From Cercis canadensis (taxonomy: Eukaryota > Streptophyta > Magnoliopsida > Fabales > Fabaceae), in NCBI GenBank assembly GCA_003255065.1, contig QAOA01003202.1, positions 219,791 through 283,790 of the forward strand: DNA of 64,000 nt, in the 5' to 3' direction. Within the stretch, counting starts at the first letter, position 1; each line of letters starts with the position of its first letter. The notes under the pieces were generated by a model, which saw only the letters and a list, made by a program, of their open reading frames with translations, had not been told where the DNA came from and did not search any database. A program made the position numbers and the translations under genes. Below, one piece after another: positions 44,119 to 54,693 of the stretch.

Positions 44119-46821
44119 TTAGTCATCAAATGGATTTGATTCTTCGTCCAGAGGAGGATAGACTATGAGCTTGACGCCGTCCTTCTTCTCCAAATTTTGG
44201 AGCATGTCAGCCATTTCCATGGAAGGCCACAAGATTTGCACTTCTGCTAAGGCTTTCAAGGACCAAAGTTCATCAGGGAGACTGGTCAATTCTTCGCACT
44301 TTTTGATGATCAAACGTCGAAGCTGAGGGATTGAATCTTTCTCCAATGTCAACTTTTCATGCTTCAATTCTTCCATTTCAAACACTTGGAGTTGTTGGAA
44401 CCCTCCTGCGGCAAAATAAAGGTCACGCTCTGATGGACTTAGGTAACCTTGTTTTCCTTTTAATAGTTTCAATATTCGGAGGTAGGGAAGGTTAGCCAAA
44501 GTATTCATATATGTCTTAACATATGAGGAATCAACGTCTTTCAACGTTATCTTGGTAATGTTTGGCGGAAATCCATCTGCACTCGTTGGAAGCTCAGGAG
44601 GAGTGATTATTTTGAGGGTATTCAGATGAGTCAAGCACTTGAGCCTTTGTAGTAATTCTGAAGCTTTGGGGTCGCTGAATGAACGGTTGAATCCCAATTT
44701 TCTTAGCTTGGGGAACCTCCCTTTTTCCAATAGGAACACATTTTTGCGATGAAGATCAATAGTTGAGAGGGTTTGGAGATTCCCTAGAATCTTGTTTTGG
44801 GCTCCTTTTGCAGGTTCAGGTATGATCACAGCCCCATTCAGATAAACATGCCTTAAACGCTTGAGCTTCCATATTCCACGGGGCAAGGTATTCACTCTCC
44901 AACCCCTAGCGTCCAAGGTTTCAAGATTCCAAAGGTTACGTATAGAATCTGAAACTGTTTTGTCGGACCGTAAAGTCTCTACTCTTAAGTATCTCAAGTA
45001 AATGAACTTGTCTAACTTATCATCAAAGAAATATGAGTTTCGCTGCCCAAGATCTAGCACTCGTACCAACTTGAATTCGTTGAGAAACCATTCCAAATTT
45101 TTTGAACCATAAAAACTGAAATTCTCATGGCGGAAGCAGAACAATGAACGGTTAGATGAATGATCACAATGATTCGAGGAACGGTAAGCTTCTGTGCTAC
45201 AATGAAGGGAGAGTCTTCTAGGTTTGCTCTTGTTCATTGTGTTGACATCCCGGCAAATTTCGAAAAACTCTTCCTCTTTGCTCATAGATATACAAAGATC
45301 ACGGAGAAGATCATGGATTCGACATGTTTTCGCACCCCCATCACTCCTCTTACTGGCTACTTGGATCAAGCTACGGTCAATGAGCTCACGCAAGTACTTT
45401 TCAGCAACAACCTCTGGCTCTGGAACTCTTGTACCGGTTTGTTTTACTTGTATAAATCCTTCAGCTATCCATAGCTGGATCAATTGCCTTACAGGGATCT
45501 CAGAGTCTTCAGGGTATATGCCGAAGTACATGAAGCAAGGCTTCAATTCTTGAGGCAAGCTATTGTAGCTAAGTTTCAGTATATCCTCGACATGGCTTTT
45601 CTTATCCTGATTAAGAAACCAATTGATGTTGTCGGCGATGTCAGACCACTCTCCTGGTAATGTTTTGTCAGCTAGAAGCCCAGCTGAGACGACAATGGAG
45701 AGTGGTAAACCCTTACAACTTTGAACAATCTTTCTAACATGTGGCTCTAGATCGGAATGAGGGCAAGTTTCTTCGCGAAACACTTTCTTGCAGAAGAGTT
45801 TCCAGCTATCTTCATACTTGAGGAATTGAAGCTCATAAGGAGGAGTAGTTTGGTTGTTGTAGGGAGGAGTTCGGCTAGCATAGGAAGCCACGTCTTTTAT
45901 ACGACTTGTGATTAATATTCTGCTACCATTGTTTTCATTGGGAAAACAATCTTGTATTTCATCCCAAACTTGCGTGTTCCATATGTCATCAAGAACTATA
46001 AGATACCTCATCTCTTTTAAGCATCCTTTCACCATACTCTTCAAATCTGGCAAACTCATGCTTTCGGAAGATGCCACGCTTTCGGTTATGGATTTGATAC
46101 TCCTATAAAGAGTAAGCAAAACATCTGTAGGTCTGTAATCATTAGACACATAAGCCCATGCGATCTTATCGAAGTGCTTTTCAACTTGATGGTCCTTGTA
46201 GATCTTTCTAGCAAGGGTGGTCTTGCCCAACCCCCCCATGCCAGTTATGGAAACCACTTTACGTGGTGAACGTGAATCTCCCTCTTTGAGCAGCTTAATA
46301 ACTTCCTCCGAGTATTTGTCAAAGCCAATTACCTCATCTTCCTCAACTTCCCTCCTTCGCCGGTGCAATGCCTCCACCTCCGCGGCTGCTTTGGAGTCTG
46401 CTTCGTTGGATACACCTTCTTCGATGCCATACTTGTTTTTATTTTCGTAGATCTCATTGATAGTTTTCTTTATGTTCTCTATCGCTGCATCCACGTCATG
46501 AAGCACTAGTTGATGATCAAACTTATCCACAACCTTCTCGAATAGGTTTTTTCTGTTGTGTCTGATGAGGTTGTAGAAGTAGGTGTCAATAAGATCCTCG
46601 GCTTGGTGCGCGACCTCCATGATTTTGCGAACCACCACACTGACTTGGTCGGGCTCTTTCAGCTTCCCTTGGGAGGCTTTGACGAAAGCATTCATAAAAT
46701 CAAGCTCATTTTGGAGACTCTTGATTTTGTTTTCCACTTCAGATGGCAAATTTGCCTCCGACTTTGCCACCTGTATAAGCAGGGGCAGGTTGTCCAAAAG
46801 GAAGGAAACAGCAGTTTCCAT
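44119..46821 (-). CDS. CC-NB-ARC-LRR disease-resistance protein, copy 2
   Basis: Intronless, 900 aa, open throughout. The architecture matches copy 1: coiled coil with EDLID (copy 1 has EDVID), P-loop GMGGLGKTT, kinase-2 LIVLDDIW, RNBS-B GSRILITSR, GLPL, IHD, and an LRR tail ending PLDEESNPFDD. The five extra residues come from one inserted residue near 152 and VASS in the linker after RSIKSITE. Divergence is patchy: many changes in the coiled coil and near the ends, almost none over a stretch of about 100 residues of the LRR (from NLQTLSTIDLHRKNVFLLEK). It is a tandem duplicate of the NLR at 23.0-25.7 kb. Confidence 0.95.
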   Translation of the reverse strand: METAVSFLLDNLPLLIQVAKSEANLPSEVENKIKSLQNELDFMNAFVKASQGKLKEPDQVSVVVRKIMEVAHQAEDLIDTYFYNLIRHNRKNLFEKVVDKFDHQLVLHDVDAAIENIKKTINEIYENKNKYGIEEGVSNEADSKAAAEVEALHRRRREVEEDEVIGFDKYSEEVIKLLKEGDSRSPRKVVSITGMGGLGKTTLARKIYKDHQVEKHFDKIAWAYVSNDYRPTDVLLTLYRSIKSITESVASSESMSLPDLKSMVKGCLKEMRYLIVLDDIWNTQVWDEIQDCFPNENNGSRILITSRIKDVASYASRTPPYNNQTTPPYELQFLKYEDSWKLFCKKVFREETCPHSDLEPHVRKIVQSCKGLPLSIVVSAGLLADKTLPGEWSDIADNINWFLNQDKKSHVEDILKLSYNSLPQELKPCFMYFGIYPEDSEIPVRQLIQLWIAEGFIQVKQTGTRVPEPEVVAEKYLRELIDRSLIQVASKRSDGGAKTCRIHDLLRDLCISMSKEEEFFEICRDVNTMNKSKPRRLSLHCSTEAYRSSNHCDHSSNRSLFCFRHENFSFYGSKNLEWFLNEFKLVRVLDLGQRNSYFFDDKLDKFIYLRYLRVETLRSDKTVSDSIRNLWNLETLDARGWRVNTLPRGIWKLKRLRHVYLNGAVIIPEPAKGAQNKILGNLQTLSTIDLHRKNVFLLEKGRFPKLRKLGFNRSFSDPKASELLQRLKCLTHLNTLKIITPPELPTSADGFPPNITKITLKDVDSSYVKTYMNTLANLPYLRILKLLKGKQGYLSPSERDLYFAAGGFQQLQVFEMEELKHEKLTLEKDSIPQLRRLIIKKCEELTSLPDELWSLKALAEVQILWPSMEMADMLQNLEKKDGVKLIVYPPLDEESNPFDD

Positions 46822-47161
46822 TGCCCTTTCCTACAGGGAAAGATTATGGGCAAAACTAGAAAGGAAATCCATGAACTGCTAAAGCGTGGACCACTCTGGT
46901 GCATATTAATTCAGCATGTTATGACACCATATAAATATACCATTTTTGTGCATAGTAGCTCTGGATCAGATTCCGATTAACAATAATTAATACATCTTTG
47001 GATCGATCAAGACTTTACTTCTGCCATTAGGTTGAGTCAGTCAACATATATTAAACTAAATTACTGACAACTAATAACAATAATATTTTATACCATGCTT
47101 ACCAAATAATAAAATAAAATAGTATGCAATAATGCAACTGAAAGAACAAGTTGCACCCAAC

Positions 47162-47725
47162 CACTGGCGGATCTTTATTGAGACTGAGGGGGTAACCGCC
47201 AAAAAAAAATTTAATTAAATTTTTAAAAAAAATGTTTGCCGATTCAATTTTTTTTAAAAAAACTAAATATAGCCCCCTCAAAACAAATTAATAAAATGTT
47301 TAAGCCAACTTTTACATTAAATTTTTATTATTGATGATTTCAAGTCATTAAAAGAGAGGAGAGTAGCACTTTAAGTGGAGGTAATTTTTAGTTATTTTAT
47401 TTAATATTATGTTTAATTAATTATGTTGTCACATTTCTAAATTTTAATACATTAATATGTTACACAATGAACTATCTTTTTTTGGTTTCGTAGTTTGTTT
47501 TTGTGCTTTTGCAATTGACATGGCATCTACAACAAATCAAGGTTAGTATGCATTTTATCTTATGCAATACAACTATTTATCTTTGTGAAAAAATGTTTTA
47601 ATATATGATGTATTTTGTCTCTAAGTATGAATATTGTAAAAGATGTATATCATTATAATTTGTTTTCTATTGATTACTAAGTATCTCTTTGCCCCCTTAA
47701 TAATTTTGTTCAAAATCCACCACTG
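47162..47725. mobile_element. Non-autonomous hAT-like element with 8-bp target duplication
   Basis: The ends CACTGGCGGATC and ATCCACCACTG form imperfect inverted repeats of the plant hAT type. CACCCAAC lies on both sides (47,154-47,161 and 47,726-47,733). The empty site is visible in sister repeat units (GTTGCACCCAACAATAAT, for example near 26,925), which proves the insertion limits. It is 564 bp long with no transposase. Confidence 0.88.
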
Positions 47726-48546
47726 CACCCAACAATAATTTCTTATACATAGCAATTATTTGTTTTCTTATGCACTATTTCCTCCTTCTTCTGCCTTTTC
47801 ACATGGAATTCATTTTTTTTTTTAGAGTAACTTATCGTTTTATCCTTCTTTTAAATTTTATCCCACCCACTTTTAATAGAATTTTATCACAAAACTTCTA
47901 TGATAAAATATCAAGTGCTCAATTAATTGGGTGTGACACAACCTTCATTTCAATTTGTCTAATTTAAAGATTATTAACATTTATAAACAAAAATACATCT
48001 TACGATTCATCAAGACTTGTCTTTTTTGCTATTAGGTTGAGTTAGTCAACATGTATTAAAATAAATTAGTGACAATTAATAATAATAATTTCTTATACCA
48101 TGCTTACTTAAATAATAGAATAAAATAAGAGTAAAATTTCTGTTTGGTCCTCGAAAGATAAGTTCAGTGACAGTTTAGTCCCTCAAAGATTTTTAAGGAC
48201 ACTTTGGTCCCTAAAAGATCAATCCGTCAGCCATTTTAGTCCGCCGCTTGTGTCTGTTAGTGGGACTTAACGGGAAACGCCAGGTGGCACGTTAAATAGC
48301 CTATGTGGCCGTCAAATGCTGAGCTGGCATGCTTAAGTGGCAAATGGTGGGGCTGATGACTGGGAATGAGCTCAACGACGCCGTTTTGGACCATTTTGAA
48401 CTCCTTCAACCATTAACAAAGACGGCGTCGTTCTGGGTTTGATATGCGAATGTGAAGCTTCGAAATCCCTGAAGGCATAAACTCAATCGTGATTTCCCTC
48501 AAGCATTTGACGAACACCAAAATCCCCCCAAAATCGAGCAGCCATT

Positions 48547-48720
48547 AATGGCTTCTTCCCTGATTTTTCTCTTGTTGATACTCTGTATTTCATGTTCAAC
48601 TAAATCTTCAAAAATGGTTCTAATGCCTCTAACACACTCTATGTCCCAAACTCAATTCAACAGTGCCCACCACCTAACCACCAGTTGGTGTCACGATAGT
48701 GCATATTGCGCCACTTTATA
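48547..48720 (+). pseudogene. Possible captured 5' gene fragment (signal-peptide ORF)
   Basis: ATGGCTTCTTCCCTGATTTT opens a 57-codon frame with a good signal peptide (MASSLIFLLLILCISCSTKS). It reminds me of the N-terminus of PCS1-type aspartyl proteases, but no catalytic part follows. It lies within the MULE-like insert. It could be a captured exon or chance. Confidence 0.3.
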
Positions 48721-48790
48721 GGTGACACAATAGTGTATATTGCACCGGTGACACAATAGTGTATATTGCACCACCTTGTAGGTCACGTAA
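48690..48790 (+). repeat. Short tandem repeat, about 30-bp unit
   Basis: Three imperfect copies of GTGACACAATAGTGTATATTGCACC follow each other, with a partial fourth (GTCACG). Confidence 0.7.
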
Positions 48791-50137
48791 CTTGTAATTA
48801 TACACAAATGCATCATTTTTTTTTTCTCTTTCTTTGAATAAAAATTAAAAAAAAATTCAAAAATATAATTTTTGTGGAATTAGTTTTAAAATTAGGGTAA
48901 TTAAAAATTTTAAATGTAAATTTGTATTATTCATGTCTTTTTGATCTCTATGCTTAAGCAAATAATAAAATAAAATTTTATGCAATAATGCAAACTGAAA
49001 CAACAAGTTGCACTAATACATCTTTGAGTCGATCAAGAGTTGTCTTTTCTCCATTAGGTTGAGTCGACATATATTAAAATAAATTAATAACAACTAATAA
49101 CAATAATTTCTTATACTATACTCAAATAATAAAATAAAATAATATGTAATAATGAAACTGAAACAAGAAGTTGCACCCAACAATAATTTCTTATGCATAG
49201 CAAATTTTTTTTTCTTCTGCATTATCNATGCATAGCAATTTTTTTTTTCTTCTGCATTATCTCCTTCTCTGTCCTTTTCACATGAAATTCATTTTTTTAG
49301 CCTATCAACATAGGTATCTTATAGTAGCTCTGGATCCACATTCCGATAAACAATAAATACATCTTTGGATCGATCAAGACTTGTCTTTTCTGCCATTTCG
49401 TTCAGTCAACATTAAGATAAATTAGTGACAAACTAATAACAACAATTTTTTATACCATGCTTACTCAAATAATAAAATAAAATAAAATAATATGCAATAA
49501 TAATGCAACTGAAACAACAAGTTGCACCCAACAATAAATTTTTTACACATAGCAGTTATTTTTCTTCTTCTGAACTTTTTCCTCCTTCTTTGATCTTTTC
49601 ATATGAAATTAATTTTTTTAGGTTATAAAATATAGATAACTTATCTTCTACCAAAATTTTATTTCATTAACTTCTAATTGGATTTCATCATGGGACTTCT
49701 AATTGACGTTCTAATATTATCTCGGAATACTACTATTGAAATTTCACATTTATCTCACCATACTCTGATTTTCCAGGTAGCATGTGTTGGATTTGCTGGC
49801 TAAGCTTCAACTGCATGTGCATAATGAAATTTTAGAAGCGGAGAGAAAAAGAAAATAATAGTATTATGATACTTTTTTAGTTACATGATGGTGGATATTT
49901 GAATCTCTAATAGCTTATTAATACAATTATACAAAGCAAATTGAATATTAAAAAATTCATATGCTCATAAATGATTTCTGATCAACTAATATAATAAATA
50001 TGTAGAGAGAGATGTATGGGCCTTCTTTTTAATGTAACCTATAGTGAGGAAACATAGAAAAAAGAGGTTCATCAAATGAACCTACCCAAGAAGTAGCAAA
50101 CCGAGTTAATAATTAATGTACATCAAAAACCAAGGGG

Positions 50138-50463
50138 GAATGATAAAAAAGGAAGGAAAAGTTATCCAGAGCAAGGTGCATGCGTGTCCCTTTTTGTGGA
50201 AACAGAATATGCACGAGATCGGTGGAGGTTTATGAGAGAAAATCCATAGTCCTTTGATTAGAATTAGAAATATGGATATCTTATCACTGACTCGATCTGC
50301 TCTATAATAAAAGACAGTGTGAAGCCATGCATCATAAAATAATAAGCCGGTAGCACCTCACACAGGTATAGAGTTACAACGCCTATTGCTAGACAAAGTG
50401 TATGTAAACTATTAACTTGCGTGCACCTTGCTCGAGACAACTTTCCCGTCATTCTTCCATTCT
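50138..50463. repeat. Internal inverted repeat (fold-back segment)
   Basis: GAATGATAAAAAAGGAAGGA followed by CAGAGCAAGGTGCATGCGTG on the left is matched inverted by CGTGCACCTTGCTCGAGACA and CTTTCCCGTCATTCTTCC on the right. The arms are about 45 bp around a 230-bp loop. The sequence could be a small MITE. Confidence 0.55.
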
Positions 50464-50542
50464 CCGTGTTTGGTATAAGGTTTTTATATTGAAGTAGGAA
50501 TTTTGTAACTTATATTTGGTACGATAGTTGAAAATGCACAAG

Positions 50543-53149
50543 TGATGTAGTACAATAATGGAGTCTAATCAAAATTGAAATCATTCCAAAAAGTAGAAGA
50601 CCTTGCATTCATTGTAGTGCTTCAAGAAATACAAATTTGCTGAACTGGGCAGTATTTAGTGTCTCTATCATAACTTTGTCTAGAACAATCCGATTCATGC
50701 ATGGTTAGTGGCATTGGAAACTAGACTTCTGTATCTTTCCAACAAGTCATAACTCGTGATCAGATTTAAGCAAGTTAAGAGTTCTGAAGCTTTAAAGTGA
50801 CACCTTGGAAGTTGTAGCTTGGGAGTTGTAGTTTCTTATTATCAGTTATACGTATTTATTTTCCCATTTATGGTTCCTTGTGGAATGTGTTTTCGGGAGC
50901 TTATAAATAGCTTGTATCAAGTGAAGGAATGTAAACTTGAATATTTGAACATTTTGATAATACATTTGAGAATAGAGGTTTTCTATTTCTCTCTTGATCT
51001 AACTTTGTGAAGTGGAATTTAGCATCCCCTTTTGTGTTATTTATTTCCCTTATTTCTTCTGTCATCATTTGGCATGAGAGCTTGAGTTATGCTCTTGGCA
51101 TTTGTTTCTTTTTTCCTCATGGTAGAAAGAAGAGGAAGAGGTGGACATGGAAGAGGTAACCCAATGATGGAGAATATGGGTGATGAATGTGATGCTGAAA
51201 TTCAGGCACTTCAGAGACAAGTTAAGGAGCTGACCATGTGTATTGAGTGTTGGGAAGCCAAGAGTGAACGAGGTTCCAACCATGGTTATTCCAACGATGA
51301 CTCGGAGCATGTGAATCATTTAGCCAATAGGCAAGCCTAGAACTTATCATCGAAAACTATTAATGTTGATTTGTCGGAGTTTCATGGTCAAATGCAATCA
51401 GAGGAGTTTCTAGATTGGTTTAGTGCCGAGGAAAATTTTTTTGAGTACAAGAACATTCTTAAAAACCAAAAGGTGAAGCTTGTTGTGACAAGGGTTCATA
51501 ACTATGCATCTACATGGTGGCACAAAATTCAAAAATTGAGATTGTGAAAAGGGAAGCTTAATATTGTTTCTTGGGAGAAGATGAAAGCAAGGTTATGTGA
51601 CAATTTCCTTCCTTTAAATTTTGCTCAAAGTCTTTTTATACAATCTAATACTTTGCAGCAAATAAAGAAATTTGTTACTTGTATGATGAGGAATAGAGCT
51701 AATTCCATATGTAATGTTGCTGCTAGTGGTGGAAAAGGTTTTCAATCAACAAGGCAATGTCCAGCACGTTTAACCAACAAACTTATTTTTAGGAATGTTG
51801 GAGAGCTTACTAGAAACAACAAAGAGAAAGAATCATCAAACTACAATTTTGAAAGCAAGAACATCAATTATTCTACTCATTGTTTTTCATGTTGGGAGCT
51901 TTAGCATTCATCATATTCTTGTCCCTCTTGGCAATCTAACTTGGAAGAGTTTGAAGACAAAGAATACGAAGATGAAAATCCTATTTTTGATGAGTATAAA
52001 GAAGAAAAAGAAATTGCCTCATTTCACGAGGGAAATAAGAATTTGGTAACAAGTTGTGTCATAACAACACCAAAGGCATTGGAAGTTAAAAAGTCTGCAA
52101 CAAATGAAAAAGGTAAGAAAGTGTTTATTACAATTCTTTCTTTTATCATGCTTAAAGAAGAGGATCAGTTAAAATGGCCACTAAATGTTCCTAAAACATG
52201 TCCTCAACTTATCAACCATGAAGAAGTCATAAAATTACAAGATGATGTGAAACATAAGGATATTTTAAGCTGTTCAATACTCTCTAGAATTCCAAATTTT
52301 CTAAGTGTTCAAAAATGGAGTATGTTGATTTTATTGGGGTTGATTTAATGCATTCTAATTCTATTCAACACTTGATTTCACTTGGGAATACAATGAAGAC
52401 GTAATTGAAGTCTATGTCGATTGCACAACTTATACATAATACACACATGGGAGAAATTTCAAGCACTTCTAATATTCTAAGTATCTTTTCATTTGATGTG
52501 GAAGATGTAAGTTCAATGTGACAAAATGAGAGCCACTTTCTAGTTTATGTTGCTTGGGAAGCCTTCAATGAAAGTTCTTGATTTGAAGGAGGAGCTCAAC
52601 TCGAGAACGAGTTGTTTTTCCACCTCGGGAGTATGATGTAGTGCTATAATGGGGTCTAATCAAAATTAAAGTCATTCAAGAAAGTAAAAGACCTTATATT
52701 CATTGTAGTGCTTCAAGAAGTGCATATTCACTAAACTGAGTAGTGTTTAGTGTTTTTTTCATAACTTTGTTTAGAATAATCCGATTCATGTATGGTTTAT
52801 GGCATTGGAAAATATACTTCTTTATCTTTCCAACAAGTCATAACTTCTTATCAGATTCCAAGCAAGTGGAGAATTTTGAAGCTTTAAAGTGACGCCTTAG
52901 AAGTTGTAGTTTCTTGTTATCAGCCATATGTATTTATTTTCCCATTTATGTTTCCTTATGAAATGTGTTTTTTGGAGCTTATAAATAGCTTGTATCAAGT
53001 AAATGAATGTAAACTTGAATATTTGAACATTTTGATAATACATTTGAGAATATAGGTATTCTATTTCTCTCTTGATCTCAACTTTGTGAATTAAGTGGAA
53101 TTTAGCATTCCCTTTGTGTTCTTCCTTTCTCCTATTTCTTCCCTCATCA
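50543..53149 (+). mobile_element. Gag-only LTR retrotransposon with TSD acaag
   Basis: LTRs at 50,543-51,067 and 52,634-53,149 start TGATGTAGT and end TCATCA. ACAAG lies on both outer sides (50,538-50,542 and 53,150-53,154). A degenerate iMet-type primer site (TTGGCATGAGAGC) follows the 5' LTR. The internal 1.57 kb carries only a broken gag. The LTRs differ visibly at many sites and by small indels, so it is much older than the Copia at 54-63 kb. Confidence 0.85.
51122..52350 (+). pseudogene. Ty3/gypsy-type gag, broken
   Basis: RGRGGHGRGNP near the start and LQRQVKELT give a basic head and a helix. SEFHGQMQSEEFLDWFSAEE and KVKLVVTRVHNYASTWWHKI are Retrotrans_gag motifs. Stops at 51,338 and 51,545 and shifts afterwards break it. 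A Cys-poor tail follows; no protease, RT or integrase is present. Confidence 0.75.
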
Positions 53150-53159
53150 ACAAGATTTT

Positions 53160-53823
53160 AAGAAATAGATTTTAGCCTTTATTCCCACCAAAATATTCTC
53201 ACTTAAAGAGATGAAAATGTTGGATTCCAACACCATTGGTGGTGGTTGATGCCCCCACTAACACTGCCCGCCGCCATGAATGTCGCTGGCCGGCCGATGA
53301 CCAGTGGCAACCTGTAGTTTCTTAGGAATATCAAGTTCCTACCAAACATGAAAATACAACCCTTTAAAAAATGTGAATTTTTAAAAATAAAAATTCAAAA
53401 CTTCAACAAAAACCGCATTAATTAATTTTTTTATGTAGGTCAAATATTAACTCGGTTTGTTACTTTTGGTATAGGTTCGTCCGATGGGCACTTATTTTTA
53501 TGTTTCGTTGTTGTCACCATCCTCCATCTTTTGAGGTGAGAGACAGATGGTTTGTATATCCCGTAATAAAACTATTTCACTTTACCTAAAGAGGGAGGGA
53601 AAAAAAAAAAAACAGAAGGAAGAGGTTCCTATATCACTCATTTCTTATTTCCGGTAAAAAAAATAAAAAAAGGAATGCGGGTCTCGGCTCTAAAAAAAAG
53701 CAATAAAGAAGAATGCAAGCAGAAGCTTGGAGAAGAAAGAAAAGGTCAAAACAATATTGTAGAAGCTTTCTTATACACTTGGCTAGTAGTGCTGGTGGAA
53801 GCTGGGAGAAAACCAAAAAGATT

Positions 53824-53855
<32 letters not shown>

Positions 53856-54325
53856 CGCGCAACTGAAAAGGAGACGAAAGGCAGGTAATGGGAGATATAA
53901 ATAAGAGCTCCTTATATTCGTGGCATGGTGTCACTTTTCGAAGCTGTGGCAACACAAGCTATGTCCATGTGTATGCACAGATGAAGAAACCAGAATATAA
54001 CCATGTTACCTTTATAAAAAAAAAAAGTGGTAGAAGACTGAAGATGAATTACGTGTAAAGTAAAGAAAGCTTAGTCGAAGATAGATGGCAGCGTAGCAAC
54101 TAGCTAGCGGTGATACCCTTATAAATATGAGCTAGCTTCTGCTTCATCAATCTTGTCTTTGCTCTTTGACATCAGGGGAGTACTAACCCGACTCTGCATA
54201 ATATGGTTCCATTCTTTTTTCTTCTCTATTTTTTTCTTTAATTTCTACTAATATTTTCTCCCATTAATAGGATTAGGTTAGGTGCATAAAAGTAAGTATA
54301 TGTATAATTTTGTGGTCTATAACAG
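53160..54325. other. 5' region of the RPS4 pseudogene
   Basis: It holds the right end of the TIR element (to 53,516), a GA microsatellite (53,824-53,852) and a TATA-like TTATAAATA at 54,119-54,127. A first exon of RPS4 may be the ATG at 54,203-54,205 followed by GT, as ATG-only first exons are usual in ribosomal protein genes. The donor is weak and this is uncertain. Confidence 0.35.
53824..53852. repeat. (GA)n microsatellite
   Basis: About 14 GA units, uninterrupted, lie upstream of the RPS4 pseudogene. Such repeats are frequent in plant 5' regions. Confidence 0.9.
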
Positions 54326-54407
54326 GTTAGAGGGAAGAAGAAGCACTTGAAGAGGCTGAATGCCCCGAAGCACTGGATGCTTGACAAGCTTGGGGGTGCT
54401 TTGTAAG

Positions 54408-54693
54408 TGTTAGTTTGTTTGAACCTTAGAATAGAAGCAGCACACGTTTTTTGTTTTTTGAGTAATAACTTCCCTCTATTCTCATTGATACTTGCTGATA
54501 CATATACACAAAGAACATGATTCCATGGTTTAAGGAGGGCCATACCTATTACAACATACCCTTAACAACTATTACAAAAAATCTGTCCATAAAACAAGGA
54601 CATCCATTCCTTTTAACTAACCCTCCATAGTAACATATACCATTACAAAATATTAACTAACTTAGGAGTATCTAGAAAAATATAATTTCAACA
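54408..54693 (-). repeat. Copia 3' LTR (left copy)
   Basis: 286 bp, equal in length to 63,026-63,311. The RNase H frame ends with a TGA that overlaps the LTR edge. A purine tract GTGAGGAGGAG abuts it on the minus strand. Confidence 0.95.

Larger units (their letters stand above)
48127..48950. mobile_element. MULE-like or other DNA-element segment inside the promoter array
   Basis: The promoter repeat breaks off at about 48,127 and resumes near 48,955. The insert begins with TTTGGTCCTCGAAAGATAAG and TTTAGTCCCTCAAAGATTTT, a style common in non-autonomous plant elements. It is less AT-rich than its surroundings (ACGACGCCGTTTTGGACC). Exact ends and a target duplication were not resolved. Confidence 0.45.
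46850..50030. repeat. Promoter-repeat array upstream of NLR copy 2, with insertions
   Basis: The same promoter units as at 25.7-27.6 kb recur from about 46,960, 47,985, 49,015 and 49,320. A hAT element splits the first and a MULE-like segment splits the second. The end (49,780-50,030, with GTAGAGAGAGATGTATGG) matches 27,290-27,605, so the tandem unit extended at least that far. A short duplication flanks the single N at 49,227. Confidence 0.75.
50046..53516. mobile_element. Long-TIR DNA element split by an LTR retrotransposon
   Basis: The left end (GAACCTACCCAAGAAGTAGC, then AAACCGAGTTAATAATT, about 50,046-50,114) is mirrored at the right (TATTAACTCGGTTTGTTACT, then TTTGGTATAGGTTCGTC, about 53,443-53,516). 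The inverted similarity is about 70 bp. Without the LTR element the host element would be about 0.86 kb. No transposase was seen. Confidence 0.55.
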
